From: a virus
IMG/VR virus record: IMGVR_UViG_3300008120_000692
Location: 1 to 28,924 of that record
Length of the DNA: 28,924 nucleotides
Strand: one strand, 5' to 3'
The notes beneath the pieces are model-generated. The model was not told the origin of the DNA. It searched no databases and worked only from the letters and a program-made list of their open reading frames with translations. Below, one piece after another: positions 1-8,283 of the stretch. The position numbers and the translations under genes are program-made. The number at the start of each line of letters is the position of its first letter. Position 1 is the first letter of the stretch.

Positions 1-306
1 ATCGGGCTGAACTTCTCGCTGTTGTACAACGGCGACCCGGACGACACGGTATTTACCGCGATTCGCCAAGCGTTCATCAATCGAACCATTTGGCATTGGG
101 CGATCATGGACAACGTGATTGCCACGCCTGGCCCCTCTGGATCGCAAGGACTGACGTTCCCTGGGGAGATAATGGAATTCCCGATGGATCAACCGCTTGA
201 AGGACACACCAAGTTCGACGTTGCCGTCAGCTTGAGCCGAACCAAGGTTGGTAATCCTGCCGCGTTGGTCGATCCAGCGTGGTTGATCGTTGCACCGTCC
301 GCTTAG
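1..306 (+). CDS. Phage major tail (tail tube) protein, 3' part
   Basis: The reading frame is open from the first base of the window, so this is the C-terminal 101 residues of a gene that starts to the left. The visible part has the alternating hydrophobic pattern of a beta-rich protein and ends with a segment resembling the C-terminus of siphovirus tail tube subunits (FDVAVSLSRTK, then a short hydrophobic tail). In the family this protein polymerises into the tail tube around the tape measure. Position supports the call: the next genes are a small protein and a tail chaperone pair, the usual order of tube, chaperones, tape measure. No catalytic motif is expected. The call rests mainly on synteny; another virion protein is possible. 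Confidence 0.5.
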   Translation: MGLNFSLLYNGDPDDTVFTAIRQAFINRTIWHWAIMDNVIATPGPSGSQGLTFPGEIMEFPMDQPLEGHTKFDVAVSLSRTKVGNPAALVDPAWLIVAPSA

Positions 307-349
307 TGCGTCGGTGGTTTCGTAACACACTTCCACAGCGGGGTCGGCG

Positions 350-595
350 ATGCCTATTCCACGAGTCCGCAAAGGGGATGAGATTGCGATTGATTTTCTC
401 GACCACGGGGAATCTTCGCACGGTCCGCTCGAATTCACCGTCTATGGACGCGTGATTTCGCAAGACAAAAACCACATCGTTGTCGGTTCCTGGGTCTACA
501 TGGATCCAGGAAAACGAATCAAGGCTGACGACTACAACTGCACTCAATTCACCATCGTTCGAAGCACCATTCGAGCGATTCGTTTCGTTCAATAG
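350..595 (+). CDS. Small conserved-looking phage protein, function unknown
   Basis: An 81-residue protein between the tail tube and tail chaperone genes, in the same direction. It begins MPIPRVRKGDEIAIDFLDH and looks like a compact SH3-like beta barrel: short strands, a central turn rich in Asp and Gly (YMDPGKR), and a conserved-looking Cys. No signal peptide or membrane segment. The ATG start at 350 follows the previous stop by 43 bases. A virion or tail-assembly role is inferred from position only. I do not recognise a named family. Confidence 0.6.
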   Translation: MPIPRVRKGDEIAIDFLDHGESSHGPLEFTVYGRVISQDKNHIVVGSWVYMDPGKRIKADDYNCTQFTIVRSTIRAIRFVQ

Positions 596-619
596 CAACC
601 CTGAAAAGGCAACTCGACC

Positions 620-1135
620 ATGCCAATGTTCAAGGATTGCGAAGCCCGTAGCTGGGAAATTCGCATTGATGTAGACGCTGTCCGACGCGTGCGGGCCGCT
701 TGCGGTATCGATCTCGCCACCGTGCTGGCCTCTGAGGACTCGATCGAAAAACTGAAAAACGACATCTGTCTGACGATCGATGTCATCTATGAGCTCGTGC
801 GGCCTGTGGCCGAAAGACTCTCGGTCGACGCAGCTGCGTTCGGCAAAGCTCTCATGAGCGACTCCTTGGGCCATGCTTTAACGGCATTCGAGGAGGCACT
901 GGTCGAATTCCTCCCGGAGTCCAATCGCCGAGCCCTGGCTCGCCAGATGCTCGGCGCGGGCCAGAAACTGCAGGAGGCGAGGGCTCAACGGATCAAGAAA
1001 GCGATCAACGAGGGGCTGTTGGATACAGCGATCGACGAGGAGATGAAGAAGCTCGAAGCCATCATTTCGAAAGCGATGAATACAAGTTCGGATACTGGCC
1101 CGTCATCCTCAGACTCGCGGCCCGAGTCGGAGTAG
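620..1135 (+). CDS. Tail assembly chaperone (lambda gpG-like)
   Basis: A 171-residue, largely helical protein. In siphoviruses the protein in this slot coats the tape measure during tail assembly and is absent from the finished virion. The N-terminus (FKDCEARSWEIRIDVDAVRR) has the beta-hairpin then helix layout I associate with planctomycete phage tail chaperones. The C-terminus (after about residue 150) is a Ser/Pro/Glu-rich tail, which looks like weakly constrained sequence read only when the ribosome stays in frame. A second frame overlapping the 3' end encodes a gpT-like extension (see 1081-1395), so this is probably the short product of a frameshift pair. The start ATG at 620 lies 24 bases past the previous stop. 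Confidence 0.65.
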   Translation: MPMFKDCEARSWEIRIDVDAVRRVRAACGIDLATVLASEDSIEKLKNDICLTIDVIYELVRPVAERLSVDAAAFGKALMSDSLGHALTAFEEALVEFLPESNRRALARQMLGAGQKLQEARAQRIKKAINEGLLDTAIDEEMKKLEAIISKAMNTSSDTGPSSSDSRPESE

Positions 1136-1395
1136 ATCCAGGGCCATTTTCCCTGCGTGAACTGACCTGGATGGCGAATGAAGTCAACCTGGCCCAGTGG
1201 GATCAGACCTCCGAAATCATCGCACAGTTTGCCAACCTGTTCCGTCCAAAACGAGCTCAACCCTATCGAGCGATCGATTTCAATCCCTACCGAAAAGACC
1301 AACCCAAACCAAGCATCACACGCGCTGACCTGCATGCACTCAAGGGGCTGCTGCCGGTGGTCGTTGTGACGCTTCCGCAATCCAATGCAAATTGA
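1081..1395 (+). CDS. gpT-like C-terminal domain made by -1 frameshift from the tail chaperone gene
   Basis: This is the -1 frame relative to the gene at 620-1135. The frame is open from 793 to 1395. It has no ATG, GTG or TTG before an ATG at 1171, yet the segment upstream of that ATG reads as conserved protein: GYWPVILRLAARVGVDPGPF followed by SLRELTWMANE. That last motif matches what I know as the conserved start of the second domain of tail chaperone frameshift products. The fusion would begin in the 620 frame, slip back one base somewhere before about 1085, and end at 1395. I see no textbook X XXY YYZ heptamer in the right register, so the slip site is unassigned. The last 11 bases overlap the next gene. 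A separate protein from ATG 1171 is the alternative but would lose the conserved block. Confidence 0.6.
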   Translation, partial: YKFGYWPVILRLAARVGVDPGPFSLRELTWMANEVNLAQWDQTSEIIAQFANLFRPKRAQPYRAIDFNPYRKDQPKPSITRADLHALKGLLPVVVVTLPQSNAN

Positions 1396-1831
1396 CAATC
1401 AATCGCTTCGACAACTGATCAAGCTCGATGAGCAAGCGACGGCACTTTTTCAGCAAGGCCGATACGGCGACTGCGCGGTGCGATGCGTCGAGCTCGCTCC
1501 CAAGGTGCCGAAGCCATTGCAGATTTCCAAACTGGGAATCGTCGCAATTTATAGCCATGATCCAGCGATGGCAGCACAAGTGCTGGCTGCTTTGGAATCT
1601 GCGGCCAAGGTGAATCCGATCATTAGCGTAATGGTGTCGTTCATGGGGCCCGGTAACCCCGAAAGCAGCCTCCCGAATTTCGGCGATCCAAATGTACGAG
1701 CCGCATTGACCCGACCGCAACCGGTGGGCCTGGGACTTACCTTTCAGCAGGCAGCACCATTGCTAGCCGCCGGTGAGCAATCAGACACGATCACAGGCCA
1801 AGACGTTGAGTCGCTCGGAGGTGTCCTGTAA
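1385..1831 (+). CDS. Phage protein of unknown function in tail region
   Basis: A 148-residue protein whose ATG overlaps the end of the frameshift frame by 11 bases, suggesting translational coupling. The N-terminal half is helical with a TPR-like look (ATALFQQGRYGDCAVRCVEL, then further helices with alanine and leucine). The C-terminal part is more hydrophilic and Gly/Gln-rich. No signal peptide, membrane segment or catalytic motif. Its place between the chaperone pair and virion proteins suggests a tail assembly or structural role. I do not recognise the family. Confidence 0.6.
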   Translation: MQIDNQSLRQLIKLDEQATALFQQGRYGDCAVRCVELAPKVPKPLQISKLGIVAIYSHDPAMAAQVLAALESAAKVNPIISVMVSFMGPGNPESSLPNFGDPNVRAALTRPQPVGLGLTFQQAAPLLAAGEQSDTITGQDVESLGGVL

Positions 1832-2436
1832 TGTCAAGCACCGTTAAGCCAACAACGCCATCGTTCACCACGATCATCTCGGCTCAGCGAGTCGCGACCT
1901 CGAACATTGTCGTCGCTGCTAGCCTGCTCGATTTGCGCGAACGACGCGGGGCCTGGATCACTGCTTTCATTGGTCGCCAATCCGGCACTCCAAGCCGCGC
2001 TGCTTATTTTGCGATTCGGCCCACGGACAACAACACGGATGTCGTGCCTGCGACTATTTTCGATGTCGTCGGACAAGGCCCAACGACTGCCGCATCGGCG
2101 ACCACAATCAGTGCTGCTCTCGCGACCAACGCAAACACAGTCACGGTTGCAGCAGCCGGTTCTCTAGCAATCGGAGACACTGTTTGCGTCTTTAGCGGCA
2201 CGACCTCAGACATCCAGTGGAATCGAATCTGCGGTGGTTCGGGCACGTCATGGACCGTCGAGCGAAACTGGCGGATTGCAAATGCAAGCGGAGACAACTT
2301 CACGAACCTCGCCGATGTTCGCCGAATATGGATTCCGGGTGGCGATCAGTACGAATTTCGATTCATCAATTTCACTGGAATCGGGTGCGTGTGCCAACTC
2401 ATGGCTGAGACACACGAAGGGGACACGATTACCTGA
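1831..2436 (+). CDS. Predicted virion protein, beta-rich
   Basis: A 201-residue protein joined to the gene before it by a TAATG overlap (stop and start share bases at 1831) and to the next by TGATG at 2436. Composition is that of a phage structural protein: rich in Thr, Ala, Val and Ser with alternating hydrophobics, and a central repeat-like stretch (SAALATNANTVTVAAAGSLA) typical of virion surface proteins. The C-terminal part contains several Trp residues and RRIWIPGGDQYEFRF, which looks like a beta sandwich end. No enzyme motif. Exact role unknown. Confidence 0.6.
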   Translation: MSSTVKPTTPSFTTIISAQRVATSNIVVAASLLDLRERRGAWITAFIGRQSGTPSRAAYFAIRPTDNNTDVVPATIFDVVGQGPTTAASATTISAALATNANTVTVAAAGSLAIGDTVCVFSGTTSDIQWNRICGGSGTSWTVERNWRIANASGDNFTNLADVRRIWIPGGDQYEFRFINFTGIGCVCQLMAETHEGDTIT

Positions 2437-3668
2437 TGTTGAACTATTGGCAACCCGGTTATGAATGGATGGGGCACGGGCTACAGGGCCATTGGTGCCC
2501 CTCGTTCGCGCATAACCAGTTGCAGTCGCCGGACGTATCGGGATTCGGAAACCATGGGCAGTTGTTGAACTTTGCGAACAACGGCAACAATGCGTTAGTC
2601 ACGAGTGGTGGCCAGCTTGCGCTGGATTTTGATGGGGTGAATGATCGCGTTACCACGACGTCAGTTAGCACAACAATGTCTACTGGCTTTACAGTCAATT
2701 TTTGGCTAAAAGCAAGAAACACTGGGGGAATGATTCTTGGTAATAACTCCAATAATGTTAATCATATACGTCTATTTGGTACTACCACAGCTACATCGTT
2801 GCGCGTCGCAGTTGGGACATATACATTTGATTTAACAGCTTCTTCTCGCAACACCCAAGACTGGTCAGCTATTACAGTTGTTGGACTTGGAACAACAGTT
2901 GCTTGGTATTATAACGGGTTGTTAGTTCAATCTGCAACAAATGCAGCGGCATCTAGCGGTGGCATGAATGTAAATACTATTGGTACTGGAGCTTCATCTC
3001 CTTTATTTTTTGACGGCCAACTCGACGACATTCGCATTTACAGCCGACCATGGACGGCGCAGGAAATACTTGCCACCTACCAAGCAGACCGTGGCGGGGG
3101 CATGGGATACCAGCCGCCGTTGCGGCGCAGTTATGCAGCACTGCTGGGTGCGTTGGTACTTGCGTGCGACACTGGCAATTACACCCTGTCCGGCCAATCG
3201 GCAGGTCTGTTCGCGTCTCGATCGCTTGCTGCCGATCAAGCTCAATACATACTCTCCGGCAATGCCGCCAACACACTTGCAAGCCGCCTGCTGTCCTCCG
3301 ATCCAGCTACTTACAACGCAACCGGCAACGATGCTGCGACGCTCTGCGCTCGACTGCTCGATGGCGGAGCTGCGGCGTACGCTCTGACTGGCACCGACGC
3401 TGGACTGATCGCTAATCGAAAGCTGACGGCAGACCAAGCGATCTGCTTCCTTGCTGGCAACAACGCCGAGCTGCTGCGGACGATTAAACTCAACGCGGGC
3501 TCGATGCAACTGCAACTCGACAACTTTGCCGCATCGCTGCTGGCCGGTCGCAAGATCTCAGCCGATGGAGCTCAGTACCTCCTAGTCGTTTCCGACGCAA
3601 ACCTAACTAGCTCCGCTTCTGGAGTCGCCCCCTACTACTACCTGTTCATGATGCGAGGACCTCAGTAA
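2436..3668 (+). CDS. LamG-domain virion protein with 22-residue C-terminal repeats (candidate receptor-binding protein)
   Basis: A 410-residue protein. Residues about 60-215 form a LamG/concanavalin A-like lectin domain: LALDFDGVNDRV, then FTVNFWLK, an internal WYYNG strand, and FFDGQLDDIRIYSR near the end, the standard order for LamG_3 domains. Residues 242-395 are seven exact-length 22-residue repeats of the type LxADxAxYxLTGxxAxLxxR (separate entry). LamG domains bind glycans or proteins, so adhesion to the host surface is plausible, but neither ligand nor location is shown. Bases 2701-3000, inside the LamG domain, count to about 41% G+C (124 of 300), against about 62% in the repeat region just after, suggesting the domain was swapped in. 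The ATG overlaps the previous stop (TGATG). Confidence 0.65.
   Translation: MLNYWQPGYEWMGHGLQGHWCPSFAHNQLQSPDVSGFGNHGQLLNFANNGNNALVTSGGQLALDFDGVNDRVTTTSVSTTMSTGFTVNFWLKARNTGGMILGNNSNNVNHIRLFGTTTATSLRVAVGTYTFDLTASSRNTQDWSAITVVGLGTTVAWYYNGLLVQSATNAAASSGGMNVNTIGTGASSPLFFDGQLDDIRIYSRPWTAQEILATYQADRGGGMGYQPPLRRSYAALLGALVLACDTGNYTLSGQSAGLFASRSLAADQAQYILSGNAANTLASRLLSSDPATYNATGNDAATLCARLLDGGAAAYALTGTDAGLIANRKLTADQAICFLAGNNAELLRTIKLNAGSMQLQLDNFAASLLAGRKISADGAQYLLVVSDANLTSSASGVAPYYYLFMMRGPQ
3159..3620 (+). repeat. Seven tandem 22-codon repeats in the LamG protein
   Basis: Residues 242-395 of the LamG protein divide with no gaps into seven 22-residue units. The first four keep a Y/A-x-L-(S/T)-G core and an Arg or Lys near the end (for example LAADQAQYILSGNAANTLAS plus RL). 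The last three are more diverged. The periodicity is at the protein level; the DNA copies have drifted apart. Similar YxLTGxxAxL repeats are familiar from phage tail proteins, where they probably form extended fibres. Confidence 0.75.
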
Positions 3669-4084
3669 TGGCAGCGTTCAACAAGTTTCAATCGTTCACC
3701 AAGAATGTCGCCGAGGGCAAGATCAACCTTGCGTCGGATCAACTCAAGATCGCTTTGACGAATGTCGCTCCGGTTGCGACGAACGCAGTTTTGGCCGATC
3801 TGACCGAGATCAGCTATACCAACGCAAGCACTCGAAACATCACCACCAGCAGCAGCACCCAGTCGGGGGGAGTGTACAAGCTCACGGTGGCCGATTTGGT
3901 TGTCACTGCTAGCGGTGGATCTGTCGGGCCATTCCGCTACGTCGCCGTCTATGACGACACGCCAACGAGTCCAGCCAAACCGCTGATCGGTTGGTACGAC
4001 TACGGATCCTCGATCACGCTCAACGCTGGTGAGACCTTCACCACGGACTTCGACCAAGTCAACGGCCTTTTGACCATCACCTAA
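3668..4084 (+). CDS. Conserved phage virion-associated protein
   Basis: A 138-residue protein starting MAAFNKFQSFTKNVAEG. It matches a widespread phage family that I recall by its pattern: an N-terminal helix, then LKIALTNVAPVATNAVLADL, a YKLTVADLVVTASGG strand pair, and a Trp-rich GWYDYGSSITLNAGET segment. Members sit among tail or fibre genes. No biochemical function is known to me; a structural role is likely. Its ATG is directly after the stop of the LamG gene (TAATG at 3666-3670). No enzyme motif, signal peptide or membrane segment is seen. Confidence 0.65.
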   Translation: MAAFNKFQSFTKNVAEGKINLASDQLKIALTNVAPVATNAVLADLTEISYTNASTRNITTSSSTQSGGVYKLTVADLVVTASGGSVGPFRYVAVYDDTPTSPAKPLIGWYDYGSSITLNAGETFTTDFDQVNGLLTIT

Positions 4085-4086
4085 TC

Positions 4087-4782
4087 ATGTACCGAAACAC
4101 TGCCGGAACACTGAAAGTCTTCGCCTTTAACCGGTCTACCAACGCGCCGGTGACTGGCGATGCCGCGAACATCACTTGCCGAGTCTCACTCGACGGTGGG
4201 GCTCGCTCTGCGCTTACGGACACCAATCCGACTGAGCTTGAGGACGGCTATTATCTGTTCGATGTGACGTCAGCAGAGACCAACGGAACCACCGCAGACT
4301 TCTTTCCGGAGTCCTCGACCAGTGGAGTGCAGGTGATCCCGGTCGAGCACGGTCGGTACTTGTCGCTCGAAAAAGCGATCGCGGACAAGACCAACACGAT
4401 CACCGCTGGCAAGGTTTCCTATGCTGGCCCAGTCACCGCGAAGGGAACCGTCGACCAAATCATCATCGGCGACGATTACCTCGCGGCCCATGGTACTGCA
4501 TTCGTCTGGACGATCTCCGCGATTCCTGGCATGTCTGCTGGGGCGGTTACCGTCCACTTCGGTGGGAAAAACGGAACCAACGCATTCGCGGTCACCGGAT
4601 TTGCCACGGACATCGGATCGGGCAAATGGACGCTCACTTGCGAGATGCCACGCGCCGCATCGGGCCAGCTTGTTTCGGGTGAGTACGTCTATTCCGTCGC
4701 TGTCCACAACGCTGCGGGCGTGGAATTGACCCGGGTCTATTACGACGAACCGCTCGTAGCCGTGGAGAAATTCACCCCATGA
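4087..4782 (+). CDS. Predicted phage structural protein with Ig-like modules
   Basis: A 231-residue, strand-rich protein starting MYRNTAGTLKVFAFNRST. It looks like two beta-sandwich modules: residues about 5-95 (ending IPVEHGRYLSL) and about 110-230, with a short helical linker between. The first module resembles the N-terminal Ig-like domain of phage baseplate upper proteins, but the similarity is by pattern only. Its last four bases overlap the start of the next gene (ATGA at 4779). Probably part of the tail or its adhesion apparatus. Confidence 0.5.
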   Translation: MYRNTAGTLKVFAFNRSTNAPVTGDAANITCRVSLDGGARSALTDTNPTELEDGYYLFDVTSAETNGTTADFFPESSTSGVQVIPVEHGRYLSLEKAIADKTNTITAGKVSYAGPVTAKGTVDQIIIGDDYLAAHGTAFVWTISAIPGMSAGAVTVHFGGKNGTNAFAVTGFATDIGSGKWTLTCEMPRAASGQLVSGEYVYSVAVHNAAGVELTRVYYDEPLVAVEKFTP

Positions 4783-5342
4783 ACGTGACATTTCAGGTGC
4801 GAGAATCGTTCTTTGATCGCCCTAAGGTGATCACAGCACTCAAGCGTGCGAAACGCAGGGCATTGAGCAAGGCGGGTGCGTTTGTTCGCAAGCGTGCGAG
4901 GTCCTCGCTGCGTAGACGCAAACGAGCCTCGGCCCCAGGATCCCCACCATCGGCACACGCTTCGTCGTCGCAACCAAGTCTCAAGACAATCCTGTTCGCT
5001 TTCCAGCCAGCAAGCGAATCGACAATCGTCGGCCCAGTGCAACTCAACCAGGTCAACTTCACCGTCGAGTCGGTAACCAGCACAGTGCCTGGCCTTCACG
5101 AGCGTGGTGAGACAGCGATCATTCGCGAGTATCGATACGCTCCGATCGAAGGCGACAGTGCGTCCGTGAATTGGCGACGCGTCGACGGCAGACGCAGATA
5201 CGACGAGCGGCCTGGTTATCGATTCGAATCTCGCCGTCGCACGGCTCGGTACCCCAAGCGTCCATTCATGCGTCCAGCGCTCGAGGCTGAAGCACCCAAT
5301 TTTGCTGAGCTGTTCCGCAATTCGATTACCAGCGTCAAATAG
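4779..5342 (+). CDS. Tail completion/HK97 gp10-like protein
   Basis: A 187-residue, very basic protein. The N-terminus is a long Arg/Lys-rich helix (KRAKRRALSKAGAFVRKRAR), followed by a Pro/Ser segment, a beta region, and the C-terminal motif YPKRPFMRPALEAEAPNF. A basic helical start plus a terminal R-PFxRPAL-type motif is typical of HK97 gp10 and minor tail Z proteins, which join or complete the tail at its head-proximal end. Here it sits just before the tape measure gene instead of beside the tail tube gene, so the family call is tentative. The ATG overlaps the previous stop (ATGA). Confidence 0.5.
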   Translation: MNVTFQVRESFFDRPKVITALKRAKRRALSKAGAFVRKRARSSLRRRKRASAPGSPPSAHASSSQPSLKTILFAFQPASESTIVGPVQLNQVNFTVESVTSTVPGLHERGETAIIREYRYAPIEGDSASVNWRRVDGRRRYDERPGYRFESRRRTARYPKRPFMRPALEAEAPNFAELFRNSITSVK

Positions 5343-5351
5343 GACTCCAAC

Positions 5352-7451
5352 ATGTCGGCAGCAATCAAAGCAGGCCAGGCCTACGTCGAGATCGCCACTA
5401 AACAAGGCGCGTTCGATAAAGGCATGGCACAAGTCCAAGCGGCCATGGGTCGGCTGAAAGCAGTCGCCACGAGCATGGGAACTGGGATCGGCAAGGGCTT
5501 TGCCTCGGCTCAGGGTGCTCTATCCTCGTTCTCCAAATCGGTCGTCAGCTTGCCGAGCATGATCGCTGGATCGATCGCGGTAACCGGCCTGGTCGCAATG
5601 GCCAAAGGATTTGCCGATGCCGGGTCCGCCGTCGATGACATGGCCCAACGTACGGGAATGGGTGCCGAATCTGTCTCGGCTCTTGGTTATGCGGCCAAGA
5701 TGAGCGGCACGGACATCGGTGCGGTCGAAAAGGGTGTGCGTAAGATGCAGCTAAGCATCGCTGACGCTGCTGCTGGTGCGCCCGATGCAATCGAGAAATT
5801 TGCTGCTATCGGCTTGAGTGTCGCCGATCTCCAAAAGATGACTCCAGACCAGCAGTTTATTGCGATCGCGGACAAGCTCTCGAAGATCGAGGATCCTGCC
5901 CTCAAATCGGCTGCTGCCATGGAATACTTCGGCAAGTCCGGTGCGGACATGGTTCCGCTGCTGTCCGAAGGCGGCGAAGGGATCCGGCGATTGATGGACG
6001 ATGCGAACCGACTTGGACAGACCATGAGTGGCGAAGACGCTGCCGCAGCCGGTCGGCTCGGTGATGTGTTCGATCAATTGTTCGGCGTCATTGGTGGGCT
6101 GCAAAACAGAATCGGTGCTGCTCTCGCTCCGACACTGATCAGCCTCGGCGAAAAGATTATTGGCACAATTTCATGGGTATCGGATTGGATCAGCAACAAT
6201 CGAGAACTGATCGTCACCATTGCCCAATGGACTGCCGTAGGAGCTGGCTTGGTTGCGGGATTGATTGCACTTGGTGGAGCCGCCGGAATCGTTGCCGCAG
6301 GAATGACGGCAATCGCCACCATTGGATCTGTCGTCGGAACGGTCTTTGGAGTGATCGCTGGAGCAATCGGAATGATCGTCTCGCCAGTGGGCCTGGTTGT
6401 CGCTGGACTCACCGCCGCTGCGGTAGCAGCGTTGTATTTTTCTGGAGTCGGTGGTGAGTTGGTTGGCTACCTCGGGGCGAAATTCACAGAGCTCAAGGAC
6501 ATCGCTCTACCGGTCTTCGACGCGATCAAGACGGCTCTGACCAGCGGTCAGTGGGCTGCTGCAGGGAAAGTCGCCATGACTGGATTGGAATTGGTGTTTC
6601 GCGTTGCAACACGAGATCTCTACGCTGGATGGTTGGATTTTACGACGGGAGCATTAAACGCTTGGACTACGTTTAGCGCGGAGGTATCTGCGGGTGGTGT
6701 TGGTTTCGTTGCCAATCTAATCAACATACTCGCGGGGATTCCGACAGGTATTGCCAAGGGGTTCGCGACTGCAATGGTTTGGCTCGAAGGAACGTTTGAC
6801 CAGACAGTGAACTGGATCGCGAAGAAGCTGCTCTATCTCTACTCGCTGATCGACAAATCGGTCGACTACGAAAAGGCAGCAAAGCAAATGGATGTTGAGG
6901 CCTCGAAGCGAGCGGCTAGTCGTCAACAAGGACTTGATTCTGCCAATGCAAAGCGAGATGAGGAATTGCAAACTGCAAATCGCGGTCGTCTCCAAGTTGC
7001 TGCAGAAATGCAAAACACGATTCGCGGAAATGCTCAGCAAACCATGCAAAATCGAGCGGACGCGAATGAGGCATCGCTTGCTGGTTTCAACCAACGAATC
7101 GGTGAGCTTACATCCTCGCTGCAAAGTCAGACTCAGGAAATCAACAAAACCGCACAGCAGAACCCTGGTGGGTTCATGGGGTTCTTGCAGGGCGTTTTCC
7201 AGGGTGTAAGCAAAACGATTGAGAACGCTGCATCTCAGACATCCAAGCGTCAAATCCCAACTTATGAGCAAGTCAAGTCGACCACCGCAACGCAAATGGG
7301 TGGAACTTTCAGTGGCTTCGGAGCAGAGCGACTCGGAACCAACACATCGGCCCTAGATCGAGTGGCGGATCAGACTGCGAAAAGCAACCAATTGCTCGCA
7401 CAGATCGCGAAAAACACTAGTCAATCTTCATCGATGAGCTACGGATCCTAA
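5352..7451 (+). CDS. Tail tape measure protein
   Basis: A 699-residue protein, the longest of the tail block. The N-terminal 250 residues are Ala/Gly-rich helices with the usual opening (GQAYVEIATKQGAFDKGMAQ) and a conserved-looking core MAQRTGMGAESVSALGYAAK. Residues about 286-363 are a long hydrophobic stretch, expected to form several membrane-spanning helices during DNA ejection. Residues about 500-600 are coiled coil with few hydrophobics and many Gln and Asn. This layout is diagnostic of tape measures, which set tail length and fill the tube. At roughly 1.5 Angstrom per residue the tail would be about 100 nm. No lytic peptidase or lysozyme domain is visible. Confidence 0.88.
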   Translation: MSAAIKAGQAYVEIATKQGAFDKGMAQVQAAMGRLKAVATSMGTGIGKGFASAQGALSSFSKSVVSLPSMIAGSIAVTGLVAMAKGFADAGSAVDDMAQRTGMGAESVSALGYAAKMSGTDIGAVEKGVRKMQLSIADAAAGAPDAIEKFAAIGLSVADLQKMTPDQQFIAIADKLSKIEDPALKSAAAMEYFGKSGADMVPLLSEGGEGIRRLMDDANRLGQTMSGEDAAAAGRLGDVFDQLFGVIGGLQNRIGAALAPTLISLGEKIIGTISWVSDWISNNRELIVTIAQWTAVGAGLVAGLIALGGAAGIVAAGMTAIATIGSVVGTVFGVIAGAIGMIVSPVGLVVAGLTAAAVAALYFSGVGGELVGYLGAKFTELKDIALPVFDAIKTALTSGQWAAAGKVAMTGLELVFRVATRDLYAGWLDFTTGALNAWTTFSAEVSAGGVGFVANLINILAGIPTGIAKGFATAMVWLEGTFDQTVNWIAKKLLYLYSLIDKSVDYEKAAKQMDVEASKRAASRQQGLDSANAKRDEELQTANRGRLQVAAEMQNTIRGNAQQTMQNRADANEASLAGFNQRIGELTSSLQSQTQEINKTAQQNPGGFMGFLQGVFQGVSKTIENAASQTSKRQIPTYEQVKSTTATQMGGTFSGFGAERLGTNTSALDRVADQTAKSNQLLAQIAKNTSQSSSMSYGS

Positions 7452-7454
7452 ACT

Positions 7455-8276
7455 ATGAGTGCATGGACGCATCTTCCGATTGACATCCTAGAGACAGCGG
7501 AATCGCGAGAAACCGATTTCGATTTGCGGGGTGGGATGAAAACCCAAAACCGCATCGCAATTGTCACTGGGTACACAGAGCCAGAAGACGCTGCGCAGGC
7601 TGCGGTTGATCTACCTGGAACGCCATTCCCTTTGATCATTTCAGCGACGTCCACCACTCCTGCCTTAGCAATGGTGTCCGCTCGAGCAAAACCGCTAACG
7701 CCCAACGCTTGGGAAATCGTTTTCGGTTACGAGTCGCGATCTATCGAGACATGGAACTATTCCGGAACGACTCTCGGCAAAACTCAAAACATCACTCAGT
7801 CTTACGGGACAACGCGGTACGGAGCATCTGCTCCCGACTATGGTGGAGCTATCAACGTCGACAGGGATGGTGTTCGAGGGGTCGAGGTTGGAATTCCTGG
7901 GTTGGAATTTCAAATCGAAAAAACCCTAAGCCGAGGCGTTTTAACTTTTGCGTACGTTTTGACACTGGTGAATTTGACCTACAAGACCAATGCCGCAGCC
8001 TTTCGCGATTTCGCTGCTGGTGAACTTTTGTTCCTCGGTGCCGAGTTCCGCCAGTCGAGCAATGCTGAAGTGACCGTTGTTTTCAAATTCTCAGCTTCTC
8101 CCAATCGAACTGGCTTAGTCTTTGGTACAATTAGCGGTGTTGCCAAGAAGGGGCACCAGTATCTGTGGGTCGATTACGAAGCCTGGGAAACCGGGGGATA
8201 CGTCATTCGTCGACCGCGCGGAGTGTACGTCGAAGACGTGTACGAGTCAGGGAATTTCAACCTCCTAGGAATCTAG
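7455..8276 (+). CDS. Tail tip protein following the tape measure
   Basis: A 273-residue protein beginning three bases after the tape measure stop. It is strand-rich, with many aromatic residues and segments such as EIVFGYESRSIETWNYSG and FLGAEFRQSSNAEVTVVFKF. Genes directly after a siphovirus tape measure usually encode the distal tail protein and baseplate hub, so a tail-tip role is the best guess. The C-terminal part (KKGHQYLWVDYEAWETGGYV) looks like a compact beta domain. I do not recognise a named family. Confidence 0.5.
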   Translation: MSAWTHLPIDILETAESRETDFDLRGGMKTQNRIAIVTGYTEPEDAAQAAVDLPGTPFPLIISATSTTPALAMVSARAKPLTPNAWEIVFGYESRSIETWNYSGTTLGKTQNITQSYGTTRYGASAPDYGGAINVDRDGVRGVEVGIPGLEFQIEKTLSRGVLTFAYVLTLVNLTYKTNAAAFRDFAAGELLFLGAEFRQSSNAEVTVVFKFSASPNRTGLVFGTISGVAKKGHQYLWVDYEAWETGGYVIRRPRGVYVEDVYESGNFNLLGI

Positions 8277-8283
8277 CCCCTTC

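Noticed and set aside
227-874. 215-residue open frame on the - strand
   Set aside because: It lies opposite three consistent + strand genes, has skewed Arg/His/Ser composition, and no supporting start or motif.
1040-1085. AAG-AAG and TCG-AAA as slippery sites
   Set aside because: Neither allows good re-pairing in both P and A sites after a -1 shift, so I left the slip site open.
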